Part shown: piece after piece, positions 10,930 to 23,800 of the stretch | How the letters are laid out: each line of letters starts with the position of its first letter | How positions within the stretch are numbered: position 1 is the stretch's first letter | Assembly: GCA_946807835.1 (NCBI GenBank) | Contig: OX327686.1 | Span: forward strand, 1,860,001-1,924,000 | Source of the DNA: Ailanthus altissimus | Taxonomy: Eukaryota; Streptophyta; Magnoliopsida; Sapindales; Simaroubaceae | Direction: 5' to 3' | Length of the DNA stretch: 64,000 bases | Notes under the pieces: generated by a model | What the model was told of the DNA's origin: nothing | Seen by the model: the letters and a program-made list of their open reading frames with translations, nothing else | Databases searched by the model: none | Translations under genes and position numbers: made by a program

Positions 10930-11107
10930 TCAAAATGACAAACAATGAGGTGGGGGGAATTAAAAAAATATATATAATAAAAAAATGATCATCATGGCTA
11001 TTTCTTTTTTTTTTTAAATAAATAAATAAAAAAGAAAGAAAAGAAAATTTATAAAAAAAATTAAAAGTTATTAATAATAAATATAATTAATTGATTGAGA
11101 TATTAAA

Positions 11108-11873
11108 TGTTGTTAAAAAATTAGTGATTCAACAATTTTGGTTGGACAAGAATTAAGATAAATACCAAAGTGAAGAGTCACAAAAATTTTATGACATGTA
11201 GGATACGAAGGGGGAAGCGAGACGAGACTTGAAGAAGCGAAGAAAACACGTGGGGATGCCACCAGGGCTGAGCATTGCGGCGCCCATGGTTGAGCGCCAC
11301 GGCGCCTAGCATAGAAGCCCAGCGTCGCGGCGGTGGGCGAGACATGGTGAGCGTCGAGACGCGTCAGGATATCCGTTTTTGGTCCGAATTTCGAGTTTTT
11401 GAAAGTTTTGGACTTTCAAAACAAGTTGACTTTTACTCCAATAAGGAATAGGGTTAGTAGGCACGAAATACACCCTATATAAACACTCGTAAACCCTTTA
11501 ATTGAAATTAAGCATTAAGAGAGACTCTGAGAGAGGGAAAAAACTTGGTAGACACTAAGTGATTGTGTGCGTTAGAGTGAAACCGTCGTTTGAGTGATCA
11601 TTGTTTGTGGTAGAGTAAGAGTTTACTAAACATTAGGTCCTTTTGAGGGTTCTTCAATTGAATTTTTTTTATAAAATTTATAGGGAGTTAATAAGAGAGG
11701 TTAGGATCCTTAGATTCACCGTGAACGTAGGCAATTGGCCAAACCACGTAAGATTGTATTGTGCTCTTTTATATTCTACTTTGAATTTTTGTTATTTTAC
11801 TTGATTAACAGGTTATTTCGCTGCACAAGGAATTTAAGGTTTTAAATTAAACTTGAGGTTCTTCGCTTCAACA
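11108..11873 (+). mobile_element. Copia-type LTR (copy C)
   Basis: It starts TGTTGTTAAA at 11108 and ends TTCGCTTCAACA at 11873. It holds a GC-rich block with GCGCCACGGCGCC-type words (11276-11370), a TATATAAA box at 11476-11483, and the GTGAACGTAGGCAATTGG...AACCACGTAA signature at about 11722-11750. Its inverted partner is copy B. Length is about 766 bp with TG...CA ends. No internal retrotransposon domain adjoins it, which fits a solo LTR. The flanking 5-mers do not match, so no target-site duplication is claimed. Confidence 0.7.
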
Positions 11874-13500
11874 TAACCTCAAAAGGAAGAAAGGCATTTT
11901 TTCCCTCAACAAATGTCAACATCATATTATAACAAAAGTTAAATACTATTTAATTTCTATTTCAATTAAAATAAACGAAAGGAGCTAATGAATAAAAATA
12001 TTTTAAATAATTTTAAAATTAAAAGAATGTTTAAAATAATTAAATTAAACTAAAAAGGTTTAACAATCTTTTTCCAAAAAGATAAAACAATACTTCTATA
12101 AAAATAATTTAAATATGACTTGATAATATATTCCTCTTATCGGCTCCATTTTGGGCAAAAACACTAATAAATTTTATTGACAATCGAATGTTGTGGTTTA
12201 CAAAAAGATATATTTTATTGACAAATAAATTAAGAATAGCAATGGGGTGAAGTCGAGTGGGGGTGGGGAGATCTTTCCCATACTCCGCTCCAATTTTTAT
12301 TTTATTCTCCCTTTTCATTCTAATCTCTATAAAATTTAATAGGATAGGGATGGAGAATTCTCATGCATGAAATTCTCAAAATTCTCATGTCCACTTCATT
12401 CTTTATTTTTATTAATATTAAATATTAATTTATATTTATATTTATAAATTTTAATAATATAAAATTATATTATATTATAATATAAAAAAATCAAACAAAC
12501 AAGTTAGAATAATATGATAATATCTTTTAATAATAATAAATAAATTTTTAAGTAAATAATAAATAAAAATTAAATAATATTTTAGTGCTTAATATTATTA
12601 ACTTTTCTTTTAATTACTTTATTTTCTCTCATTAAAATTTATGAGATTGAGACTTCATTCTTAAAAGTAAATAAATTATTTTTATCTTTTTATTAATTTT
12701 ATTGAGATAATATAATAAATAATTCAACATAATTAAACTTACAACAAATTACACCAAAATTTATCTCAGCAATATCTTTAATAAATATATGACGTAAATT
12801 TTTTGTAAAAGAACTTGAATCTGAATTTAATAATAAAATTAAATTATATAAGAATTAGTTGATTAAAATAAAATTAAATAAAAAATTAAATTTTTACAAA
12901 TAATACATAATATTTTATACTTTTAACTTTATTTCATAACCAATCTTGAGTAACACATCGAAACTTGTAATATCTTTGAATGTAATATGTTACGATGAGG
13001 GCTTACAAATCTCCTATTTGTACTAAATGTAAATTCAAATATTTTTAAAATTAATTTTTTTTTTGTTATAAATTTTTTACTCAAGACAAAAGAGTAAATT
13101 TAATGAGAGGATAAAGAGAACAATTGAATAAATTTGACGAAAGTTTGAGATAATGAAATTAATGACAACCGACAATTAAATTAAAATATAAAAAAATTTA
13201 ATATTAAAATTTAGATTTTTATTAAATATTTTTAATTTTTATTTATAAAATTATATTATTAAAATATTTTTAATAACTTAATTTAATATAAATTATAAAA
13301 TAAAAAATTTAAAAAATAATATAATTACATACTAAAAATTATATTTAATATATTCATATAAAATAGAAAATAAGAATGGAACAAAAAAATTTAATCCCAC
13401 CACTTCCCGTTAATAATTTGAGAATATTTGTTTTTATTTCCCTCAATTTTACAAAAATTACTCGATTCATATCTTATTTGAAACGGAGCCCTACAGAGCA
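11874..13500. other. AT-rich intergenic DNA upstream of VHA-D
   Basis: About 1.6 kb of very AT-rich DNA. A G/C-richer patch at 12240-12370 (GGGGTGGGGAGATC, GGATAGGGATGGAGAATTC) and a loosely complementary patch near 13370-13440 (AATCCCACCACTTCCCG) may be the two ends of an old non-autonomous element. No gene seen. Confidence 0.4.
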
Positions 13501-13688
13501 TTTTGCGATCCCTAACACAAACGCCCGTCATCTAAAAGAATCACCTGAGTAAATTCATAATTCCACCTTTTAAAAAAATTTCTCTCTGATTTTCTCTCTA
13601 ATCAAACGCGAGCTTTGACTTTATTCGGTTCCATTTGATCTCATCGGATCGGACTATAGCAAATCTCAAACCCTAATCTCCGGATCAG

Positions 13689-13944
13689 GTAATCAAAAAC
13701 CTCATATCATATTATCACACATCATCTCTTGTTCCTGATTTTTTTGAAAATTTTGCGAATTTCGTGTTTGTTTGTTTAATTATTGATATTACTGTCGAAA
13801 ATTCATCGTTTTTATGTTGTTAATTACTTGAGTCATGGTTCATATTCCTATGATCCTTTGTTTTATTTTACAATTTATGAATGATAATAAATTATAGTAA
13901 TTGTTAATATAATGTCATTAATGGGGGTAGCTTATGGTTACTAG
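13689..13944 (+). other. probable leader intron of VHA-D
   Basis: A donor (CAG|GTAATC at 13689) follows a pyrimidine-rich leader, and an acceptor AG lies at 13943-13944, 13 bases before the start codon. An alternative acceptor is at 13929-13930. Leader introns are common in plant housekeeping genes. Inferred without transcript data. Confidence 0.5.
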
Positions 13945-13957
13945 ATAATTTGAAACG

Positions 13958-14743
13958 ATGTCGGGGCAAAGCCAGCGGTTGAATGTAGTTCCAACAGTGA
14001 CTATGTTGGGGGTTATGAAAAGTAGGCTTGTGGGTGCTACAAGAGGTCATGCTCTTCTCAAGAAGAAGAGTGATGCTTTGACTGTTCAGTTTCGTCAGAT
14101 CCTTAAAAAGATTGTTACTACGAAGGAGTCAATGGGGGAAGTCATGAAGACTTCTTCTTTTTCCTTGACTGAGGCCAAGTATGTCGCAGGTGAAAACATC
14201 AAGCACATTGTCCTTGAGAATGTGAAAAATGCTTCTCTTAAAGTTAGGTCTCGCCAGGAGAATATTGCCGGTGTCAAGCTTCCGAAGTTTGAGTACTTCA
14301 CTGAAGGGGAGAGCAAGAATGACCTCACTGGATTGGCGAGAGGTGGGCAGCAGGTGCAACAGTGTCGTGCTGCTTATGTTAAGGCAATTGAGCTTCTTGT
14401 TGAGCTTGCATCACTTCAGACTTCATTTTTGACACTGGATGAGGCGATTAAGACTACTAATCGTAGGGTTAATGCTTTGGAGAATGTTGTCAAGCCCAGG
14501 TTGGAGAATACAATTATTTATATTAAGGGTGAGTTGGATGAGCTTGAAAGGGAGGATTTCTTTCGCTTAAAGAAGATTCAAGGTTATAAGAAGAGGGAAA
14601 TAGAGAGACAGCTTGCTGCTGCCAGGCAGTTTGCTGAGGAGCAGTTTACTGAGACGGTTTCTTTGCAGAAAGGAATTTCAATGAACTCAGCTCACAACTT
14701 GTTATCTGTGGCTGTGGAGAAGGACGAGGATATAATTTTCTGA
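13958..14743 (+). CDS. VHA-D: V-type proton ATPase subunit D
   Basis: The single coding exon gives 261 residues, the length I recall for plant VHA-D. It starts MSGQSQRLNVVPTVTMLGVM and contains the conserved N-terminal helix (LVGATRGHALLKKKSDALT), KFEYF near residue 112, and a second long helix (ALENVVKPRLENTI and ELEREDFFRLKKIQ near residues 175-207). Subunit D with subunit F forms the rotating central stalk of the V1 sector and couples ATP hydrolysis to proton pumping into the vacuole and Golgi/TGN. The start codon is fixed by the conserved N-terminus. No frameshift or missing region. It is not at this position in the Arabidopsis chromosome-4 block as I recall it (At3g58730). Confidence 0.97.
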   Translation: MSGQSQRLNVVPTVTMLGVMKSRLVGATRGHALLKKKSDALTVQFRQILKKIVTTKESMGEVMKTSSFSLTEAKYVAGENIKHIVLENVKNASLKVRSRQENIAGVKLPKFEYFTEGESKNDLTGLARGGQQVQQCRAAYVKAIELLVELASLQTSFLTLDEAIKTTNRRVNALENVVKPRLENTIIYIKGELDELEREDFFRLKKIQGYKKREIERQLAAARQFAEEQFTETVSLQKGISMNSAHNLLSVAVEKDEDIIF

Positions 14744-16130
14744 TGTGGAGGTTAGTTTATGTGTTCTTTTGTAGGATGTGTGGTTCTGGTGGAAGATTCG
14801 TATTATTTTTACTCAGAAGAAGACCATCAAAATTTTCGAATAAAGAGCCTTTTGTATAATTCTATTTATTGTGTATTTATCAATGTAACAGACCATCAAT
14901 CTAAGGATAGCTGTTACCGGAAAGTTTTTGATTGGTCACTGCAATGTATTTGATGGCTTTTTGTTGACTGCTGCAACATATTCATGAATCAGTTCTTTTC
15001 TTTTGTGTGCATGACTTCATTGTTTTTGTAATCTTAATGTTTGGTCACTTGGACATCAGTGTTGCCCATAAGACTAGATTGCTCATTTCTAATTACATAT
15101 GACTTCGTTAAGGAATGCTACAAGCTTCCAAAGGTGAATGATTTTTCTTAAAACTTTTGGACTTTTTTGGTCATATCATTTCTTCTTCAAGCTTCAAGTG
15201 GAGCATTGGTAATGACATTGTTTTTAGCTGATTAGCATTGAGAATATTATACTGTAAGTAGTTGAAAGTGACATTTGGGAAAGGACATTTAGATTGTTCT
15301 CACATACAATCAAATGCTGAAACGTTTGTTTTTATTTGTATTTTTTCAACCTTTTGACAGATTTGCTTGCTTGCATGCACATCACAAGGTAACTTACATA
15401 GCAGCTATGGTATCCAAATGCACAATCAAATATTGTTCACATCATTGCTTTCTGTGTTCTCAGCTTACCCATGAATTCTCTGTTTATTCTCAATCTTGAT
15501 ACTCAAAAGAAAATTATGTTTAGATCTGGGAAATGGTCTTGCTTTAAGTATATCGATTCTTTAGTTATTGCCTTTTTGTATATGCTGATTATGGGAAGCC
15601 GAAACTCTGGTGTTCTCTTTTGTTAAATATTTTGTTGTTTCATTCAATTTTTCAGGTGCTACTCAATTTAAAGTTCAGAACTAGCTAATTCTGCTTCAGT
15701 AATTTTATTGTTGTCTTACTTATCTAATTTATGTTGCATGTAAAAGCTAGTTTGCTTCAATTGTTTATTTCGATTTGTTGATGTTGTCTATTACTGGTTA
15801 ATTGTGAATTGTGTTTGACAGTTCAGGCCTTAACAAATACTTATACCTACACTTACACCTACAGCCACAGATTTTCTTTATTTGCTTTAATGCTTGTTTT
15901 TCTGATATTGCATTGGTTCTCCTTGGTAACGAGTATTTCACCATCATAATATTTCTTAGGTTCATAGTTTCTGGATCCTCTGTGTGAGCTCAAAGCTCTT
16001 CTATACGAGCAATATTATCTAGAAACTTATCAGCCTTTCTTAGCTCAGCAGTTTTCTCTGATAATTAGATTAGAAATTTGGTAAAATATCTAAAGAAAAG
16101 CATACAAAATCTGAATATATATACTTTCTC
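14744..16130. other. VHA-D 3' UTR and intergenic DNA
   Basis: The first ~250 bp is probably the 3' UTR. The remainder is T-rich with no coding frame I can support; short frames at 14759-14953 and 15314-15499 show no motif. Confidence 0.5.
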
Positions 16131-16290
16131 GTCATGTATATAGATGTTAAGGGTGTGCAAATTCGGTTTAGGGTCATGTATATAGATGTTAAGGGTGTGC
16201 AAATTCGGTTTAGGTTCAGTTCTAGATCAAGGGTCATGTATATAGATGTTAAGGGTGTGCAAATTCGGTTTAGGTTCGGTTCTAGATCGA
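16131..16290 (+). repeat. three-copy tandem repeat at the left end of a MITE-like element
   Basis: The unit GTCATGTATATAGATGTTAA followed by GGGTGTGCAAATTCGGTTTA starts at 16131, 16173 and 16233 (spacing 42 and 60 bp). The second and third units also carry GGTTC(A/G)GTTCTAGATC. Each unit contains about 18 bp of flank plus the element's left terminus. Confidence 0.9.
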
Positions 16291-16634
16291 ATTGATCAGT
16301 TAAAGTACCATCAATCGAATCAAATTGAATAGGTTCGTTCAGTTTAATTTAGTTTTTAAATTTTTAGTGTGTGTTTTTCAGTTTTGAATCGAATCAAATC
16401 GAACCGATACGAAATTAAACTAAACCAATAGGTTCCAAATAAATAGAACAAACCAAAAACCGACCTTCAAATCGAATCGATACAAAACTGAACCAATCAG
16501 CGCTAAATAAATAGAATAGACTGAAAACCGACCTTCAAATCGATCGATTCGGTTGAATCAGCCTTAATTTTTTTTTTTCGTTTTTAAGTTTTCAAATCGA
16601 CCATAAATTTTTAGTTTTTTTTTTCCCACTCTTA
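16249..16634. mobile_element. non-autonomous MITE-like element (GGTGTGCAAATTCGG type)
   Basis: The left end is TTAAGGGTGTGCAAATTCGG and the right end CCCACTCTTA (16625-16634), giving imperfect inverted termini. The interior is rich in GGTTCGGTT and its complement AACCGAACC-like words, so it can fold on itself. I recall similar ends in plant hAT-like non-autonomous elements. No target-site duplication is clear because the left end has been re-amplified. Confidence 0.45.
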
Positions 16635-17868
16635 GATCTTGAGCTATTATTCCAACTCATCATAAGTAATCATGAGGATAATGATCAAACTAGTATGCTA
16701 AATGCACAAAATATTCATCAACGACACCCTTTAAAATCCTCTGCCTCTCATAACCAAGTGTTTCCAATTAGCCTTGCCTTTTTTTTCGACGTCTTTTAAC
16801 TAGAGTCCTGTAGATTCATTCTCTTTTATAATGTTTCCATTCATGCATACAGCATGGCTCCTTGGTAAGTTGGTGCAATATGATTCTTTTGTTTGTTCCT
16901 AATGATATGGGATGGGATGGGATAGGATAGGAGATGCTCAGTAATTTGGATGGTTGACTGAAACATTTTGAAGAGTTTTTACATAGACAAATAAAGATTC
17001 AATTTTGGCTTCGAACCAAAAATCAAGTACTATTACATTGTAATTTATACTTTGCTAATTTAAATATAAATGTTCGTTAATTTTAATGTAATTGTTCATG
17101 ATATGCAGATCAAATAGATGAACTTCTTAGTCTATTTGAAATTCATCTTGTACCTTTGTTGCATCATTTAGAAAGTGTTAGAGAAGAAAATGATGTCTAA
17201 CTAAAGTTTTGTAGATATTGGAGGAAGTTATTTTGATTTTGAAGATGTTGGAAATGGATAACAAAATGATGTCAACCAAAGTTGATTTTAATTTAGATGA
17301 AAATTTTAAAAATTGAAGGTAAGAATGATAAAGATGATTAGGGATTAAAAATGAGAGACAAACTGATAAAAATAATTTTAAAAAAATTAGAATCCTTTCT
17401 TTAGTTAATTTTTATTTAAATTTTTAAAGTTCTTACGAGTTTTTTTTTTAATTAAACATAAATAGTTAAGATATTTTTTTTTACTATTTTTTTAATAATT
17501 ATCAAATTTCACCAATTATATATATTAGTAAAAGATTACAGGCGCAATATGAGAAATTATATTACATAAAAAGGCAAAATAAATTTAGATGGGAAAAATT
17601 ATATTATATAAATAATATGGGAGAAATTATATGTTGATTAAATTTTATAATAAAATTTTTAAAATATTACTTTTTTTAATATTTAAATTATTGAATATTT
17701 AATAATAAAAATTCTGTGCATCGTAATAATATTAATAATTAGTGCACTTTTAATATAATTTTTCTAAAAAAAATACAAATTTTGACCCAAAAAAATCTCA
17801 AATTTTGTATAATATCCTGAACATTTATACGCTTCCTTATCCCAAAACTCCGAGCAGTTACATACGAC
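16635..17868. other. intergenic DNA upstream of the oxidoreductase gene
   Basis: AT-rich. The last ~100 bases, where C-rich text begins (17820-17868), are probably promoter and leader. No other feature seen. Confidence 0.5.
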
Positions 17869-20800
17869 ATGTCCTCCCCTCTCCACCTTCGCTCCTCGTT
17901 CCTCTCCTTCAATCTCCCTTATTCCGCTCCCAGTCCAAGACACTTCCGCTCTCGCAACCAAACACTCCCTCTCCCTTCAATTCACTGCGCCAAGCGAACC
18001 GGCAAGCAGCGCTATCCGTCTGAGAAGAAGAAGCTTAAGCAGAAACACAAACAAGTCCTTGGCGGCGATGTCAAGAACAAGTTCGAAGGCTTCTGGAGGC
18101 TCTCGAAACTCGGCGTTTCTGTCGACAAAGACCCCGGCAAGGACTTCCTCGGCGTCTCCGATGGCTTGCTTGAACAAATCGCCAAAGTTCTCGAATTTCC
18201 GGTAATTCAATTGTAAATGGTCATCTTTTTTTACTATAATTAAAATGAAAGAAAATAAATAAGTGAAAATAATATAATTTTTTACAATGTTCTAAAAAGA
18301 AATTAAAATAGAGAGCAAATATAAAAACTAAAGAAATAAAAGAAAATAAATAAGGAGGACCGGGTGATAGTAATATTACTCATATTTTTAGTCTCCTTTT
18401 TTGAAAAAAAAATTTGGCGGCTAAATTTTGTGGCTGATTGTTGTCTAATGTGCTAGGTTGCTTCGATGCTGCCACCGGAGGCCTTTAGCATTGTACGGAA
18501 ATCATTTGATGCTAGGAAGGTATGTTAAAAATGTCAAATTCATGCTCCAATTTGTTGTCCTTGTTTAAGAGTCGGTGCTTCTGCTTAACATTAGAAGCAC
18601 GGTAACAATAGTATTTGGTACACACTACTTCCACTCCACAGTTAGGTGTTTACTGCTAGTGTTTTCATTTCATAACGACTATTGTAGCAAGCCACAACAC
18701 CTTTATAACAAACTAACCCTAAGTTTAAGTAGAGTTCTGTTGAGAAGCTAATGCTTTCACTCGTTTAAATGTTGAGTAGTTAAATGTTTAATGGGGCATT
18801 TGGGATTCTATACTTAGTGCAATAAATAGAAGTGTATTTGCTTTTCTTTCCTATTAAAATGGTACTTTGTTTTTGGGGAAGAAGTTTTGACACTTGCATT
18901 TTCTAATAAAAAGAATACGACGAACACGCTCTGGATGGAAAATTATAATTAATGTATAGAAAGTGCATTAAGAACCTTTTGCAGAAATACATTTATATTT
19001 GGAGACAGCTTTCTGCAAAGTAGTCTCAAAATGCTCCCGAAGCTTCAATTGTCAACACTGGCTATTTGCTCTGAATTTGATTTCTCAAATCATTAAGCAC
19101 TTGCATCCTTGTATAATATGAATAAGGACCTTTATAATTCCTATATTTACATTTATTCTGGGTTCTTGAATGACTAACACAAAATGAAGAACATTGTAAA
19201 TAATGGGGTGTTTGTCATATGAATGACCTGCTAAATTTGGCTTATTGATGTTTTTTCAGGTCCTAAAGGAGCCCAAGTTTGTATATACAGTGGACATGGA
19301 TGTCAGTAAACTTTTAAATCTAGAGCCTCGTACTTGGGATTTCATTTCACGGTTGGAGGCTAAAGTTGGTTCTGTAGAACATATGCCTCACAAGAGAGCT
19401 TCTGGTGATTTGATCAGTGTAATACATGATTGCAAAAGAGTCGGTGATGATACATTGTTGAGAAAAGATATTTCTTCTGGATCCGAGGGATCATATAAGT
19501 ATCCAAAAACTAGAAAACCAAAAATTGCAGTTGTGGGTAGTGGTCCATCTGGCTTGTTTGCTTCTCTTGTTCTTGCAGAACTTGGTGCAGATGTCACCTT
19601 AATAGAAAGAGGTCAAGCAGTTGAACAGAGGGGGCGTGACATTGGTGCTTTAGTTGTTCGTCGGATTTTAGAAATGGAGAGCAACTTTTGCTTTGGCGAG
19701 GTTATATCTTGATTCTTTTAGTACTTTTGTCAACGGTTATTTTAGTTTTTCAATGCTGACTTTGCTGCCACATTTCACAAGTGTCTGACTATTATATGAT
19801 TTTTTCTTGAATGTTTGACCAACTGATCTGATGAATGGTTATTCTTTTGTTTGTGAATGACTTGTATACATGGCTTTTTATATCTTATAAAACTATATTG
19901 TTTCTTCTTTTTTCAGCTAGAATTGTTTACAGCATTAAACTTTTCATTATCTGTATCTGGAGACTAGCTGGAACTCATTAGTCAGATTTCATTATTTTGA
20001 ATTTTTTTTCCATTTCAATTTTATATACCCTTTTCCAATATTTGGTTGTTTTCTTGAGTCACATAATGTGGCTTGGCTTTAAAATAGTCTCAATATATCC
20101 AGAAATAGATCAGAATATCATGATGTAGTTAGCATTATGTTTTAGAGTAATTGATCACTGCTTCTTACATATATTTTTAAAAAAAAGAGTAATTTATCTC
20201 CCCTGCTGTTTCGCTTCACTATATAACATGTTGAAATGTATATAGTATTTTGTATATATTTATGGTCAATATCATAGAATAGGAAATAGATTGATAACCT
20301 TCCAAATAGGACTAATTGACCTTCCAAATAGTGAAGCGAAACAGCAAGAATTTATATACATTTCAACATGTTGTATTTTTCTCATTATCAATACAAGAAT
20401 TCTTCTACTCTCTATTTCTTCACATAACATATACATGTTTCCATGAAATAGATGAGATGTCTGTTATAGGAGTTATATCTGGAGTTACTTTTATTTGTTG
20501 CATGTATTCGGCCACAAATTTTCTGAATGTTGACTTAATGGTATCTCTATCATGATTCTATTACTTCTAGAAAAGCCAATCTTGTTTGTATTTTTTGTCA
20601 TCATATCTCTCAGCAAGTATTTTTGGTTGCTATTATTTAAGGACTTATCCTTAGCAGGGTGGTGCAGGTACCTGGAGTGATGGAAAGCTGGTAACCAGAA
20701 TTGGAAGAAACAGCGATGGTGTTTTAGCGGTCAGAACTGTTCCTCTTATCTTTTCAATTCTATGTCCTCGTTGATTTTGATTTGCATTAGTAAAGTCTCA

Positions 20801-23800
20801 TTTTGTATTTTGCACTGGTGTCATTCCTATTTTCTCCTGATTTTGGGAATGGCTTTTTGTTCTCATGCAAATGCTTATTTGAATGTGTAAATTAATCATG
20901 CATTTAGCTTTCATTCTCTGTGGAAATCTATGATGGAAGCAGCATTATAGAAAATTGTTTCCTGATATTACGTTCTTATTGTTTCAAATGTCTGACAGCT
21001 CTTGATTGTACCTGTGTAACAAAAATTTGTGATTTTTTTGTGGAGAAGTAATTAACTTGTGAATTGTGTTTTTCTGCATGCAAACATTTTCAATGGTGGA
21101 TTTTGTTATCGCCTAATATATTACTGTACTTATGGAGTTACAGCCAATATGGGCACAAAAGGCTTTTACGTCTGAAAAACTATTCATTTGAAAAAGATCG
21201 TAATGAGTTTTGGCCTTCAGTCTCTAACAAGATATAAGATTCATCCTTTTTCTTCATTGATCTCAATTGAGAGGGGGGTTTGGGTTAAGGTTGTAAGGGG
21301 TGGGATAGGTATATTTGGTACAGTTTTGAAATAGCATGTGTAGCTTTTGATTCCCCTCCCTTGGGTTTTTTGCTTTCTTAGTGGACATCTGGTCTGCATT
21401 TAGATGTACTGATTCTTCTTCTTTTACATGATTTTTTTTTCTTATCAGAAGGAAAAAAAATGGTCATAACACGACCAATTATTTTGCTCAATGTTTATAT
21501 GCTCTGCTATTATTAAGCTATAGATATAATCTTAAACTAAGAATAATTTCATGCTTCAGATAAACTAATTAAGCTAGTGGAAGAATTATAGTGTAATATT
21601 AAAGGGAAAAAGGACAAAAAGTGAAAAGAAGGAAAACGGAGTGGCCTTAACTTTTTACTGTTTTAATCATGTGCTGTTGCACTTTCAAAGTACTTTTGTT
21701 TTATTACTTGTCACCTGTTGTGTGATTGACTTACAGTTATTTCATGTTAGGTTATGAACACTTTAGTTCACTTTGGAGCTCCAGAAAAGATTTTGGTTGA
21801 TGGGAAGCCACATTTGGGGACAGATAGACTTATCCCGCTACTACGCAACTTTCGCCAACATTTACAAACACTAGGTGTAAGTTGCTCTTGTGAATCAGAT
21901 ACTAATGCCACATATTAGGATTAATTTTTATCCTTGTTTTTCTTTTTGCTTCTTATTGGGGGAAAAGTTCATCCCTATTACTAGTTTCTCTATTTTCCTT
22001 CTCATATTATTCGTTTCAATGCAAATAGGTTACTATCAAGTTTGGAACAAGGGTAGATGATCTACTCATGGAGGATTCACGTGTTGTGGGGGTCAAAGTT
22101 TCTGATTCAAAAGACAAATCACAGTCAGATTTTCAGATATTGGGTTATGATGCAGTTATTTTGGCCGTTGGACATTCTGCACGTGATATATATCAAATGC
22201 TTCTTTCTCATAATATTAACTTGGTCCCAAAAGATTTTGCTGTGAGTTCCTCTCCTCTTTGTTTTTGTACGTGTGTGTGTCTCCATGCACAATACTACCT
22301 GTTTTCTCTTTGTCTCCTTTCTCTTCTTTGATTGACTCTGCAGAAACAGTGATAACTTGAGTTAGAATGAATTAGAATGACTTTTTAGTTCCACCGGTTG
22401 CCTTGAATCCTAGGATCTAGTTTGTGCATAGATAGTAGTAGAATTTTTAATTGGTAGCATATGGTTACGTTGAGACTTGGAGCTAGTTTGTTTATAGCAT
22501 AGCTAGTAGAAACACACCTAAGATAAATACTGGAATAGACATTCTAACTTGGAGGAATTGAAAAACCATTCTGATTCACTAGATCCTGCAAACTTTAATC
22601 CGCTACACGTCTTAGGAAATTGAGAATTCTCATTTGTTTCCAATGGTATGCAACAATTTTGCTATAAGGAGTTTAAAAGTGTGGGAAAACTCTAATAGTG
22701 TCATCTTTATATTTTGTACTTTTACTAACTTCCAACTATTGGACGTGTTTTCGTTTGATGTTTATTTGTCTTCTGGAAGTTTTTTTAAAGAAAATAAAGA
22801 ATGATTATGTTGTATTATTTTTCTTGAGCTGGGGACTTTGTCGCTATTTAAATCAACTTATTTGACTGAGCAGGTTGGGTTGCGGATTGAGCATCCTCAG
22901 GAACTAATAAACAGCATGCAGGTTGGCTGTGTTCCATTCTTTGTTGTCAATCAACATTAACTCTTTAAAATTTGTTAAATACTTTTGTACTTATGAAGCC
23001 AATGTCTTGAGGATATTTTTGTCATGATATTCAGTAAAGCCATTCAAGTTTCTGAAATTTATTTTGACCCAATTTAAAGAAATTTCTAATATACATACAA
23101 ATGGAACCCTAGATGCAAGGATATCCCATTTCACTAACATTGCCTCTAATAAGATTGTGCATTCTATGTGCCAACTGGTATGTTGAAAAAGAATCATTAA
23201 GACAAGAATTTATGCAATTTATTTACTACATAGGAACTACACATTTAGACTTGGTGATTATCATACTACCATAATGGTTTTTCCATAGCCCACGTTGACT
23301 GCGTATGCAGCAAGAAGAACAGTATCAATATATTATTATTTATATCAGTAATATTTTTCTTTTTTCTTATAAAATAAAATATAGAAAAATGAAAAAATAA
23401 TAGATGCTGGCAAGGTTGTTGTATCACTGTACTGATATTAAGCACCTGGAGGTTATATGTTAAATTAAACTGCTGAGTTTGGTTACATAATCTGCTGTTG
23501 TCTTGTAGAAAGTTAATTAGGATCAAGATCTAAACAACTTAATTAACATACATGTGTAGTATTCTGGATTGGCCTCTGAGGTTCATAAAGGACGCGGTAA
23601 AGTACCAGTTGCAGATTACAAAGTTGTCAAGTATGTTGGTGGTGAGGATGCAGACACACATTCCAATTTGAGTGCTACAAGTCGTAGTTGCTATTCCTTC
23701 TGCATGTGTCCGGGTGGGCAGGTCTGTTTCTCTTATTTTGTTGACCTTGTAATTTGTAGTGCTTTGTGTTATAATTTCAATTGTAATCTCATAGTCACTG

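Noticed and set aside
14095..14432. Frames overlapping VHA-D on both strands
   Set aside because: Shadows of the well-supported VHA-D coding exon.
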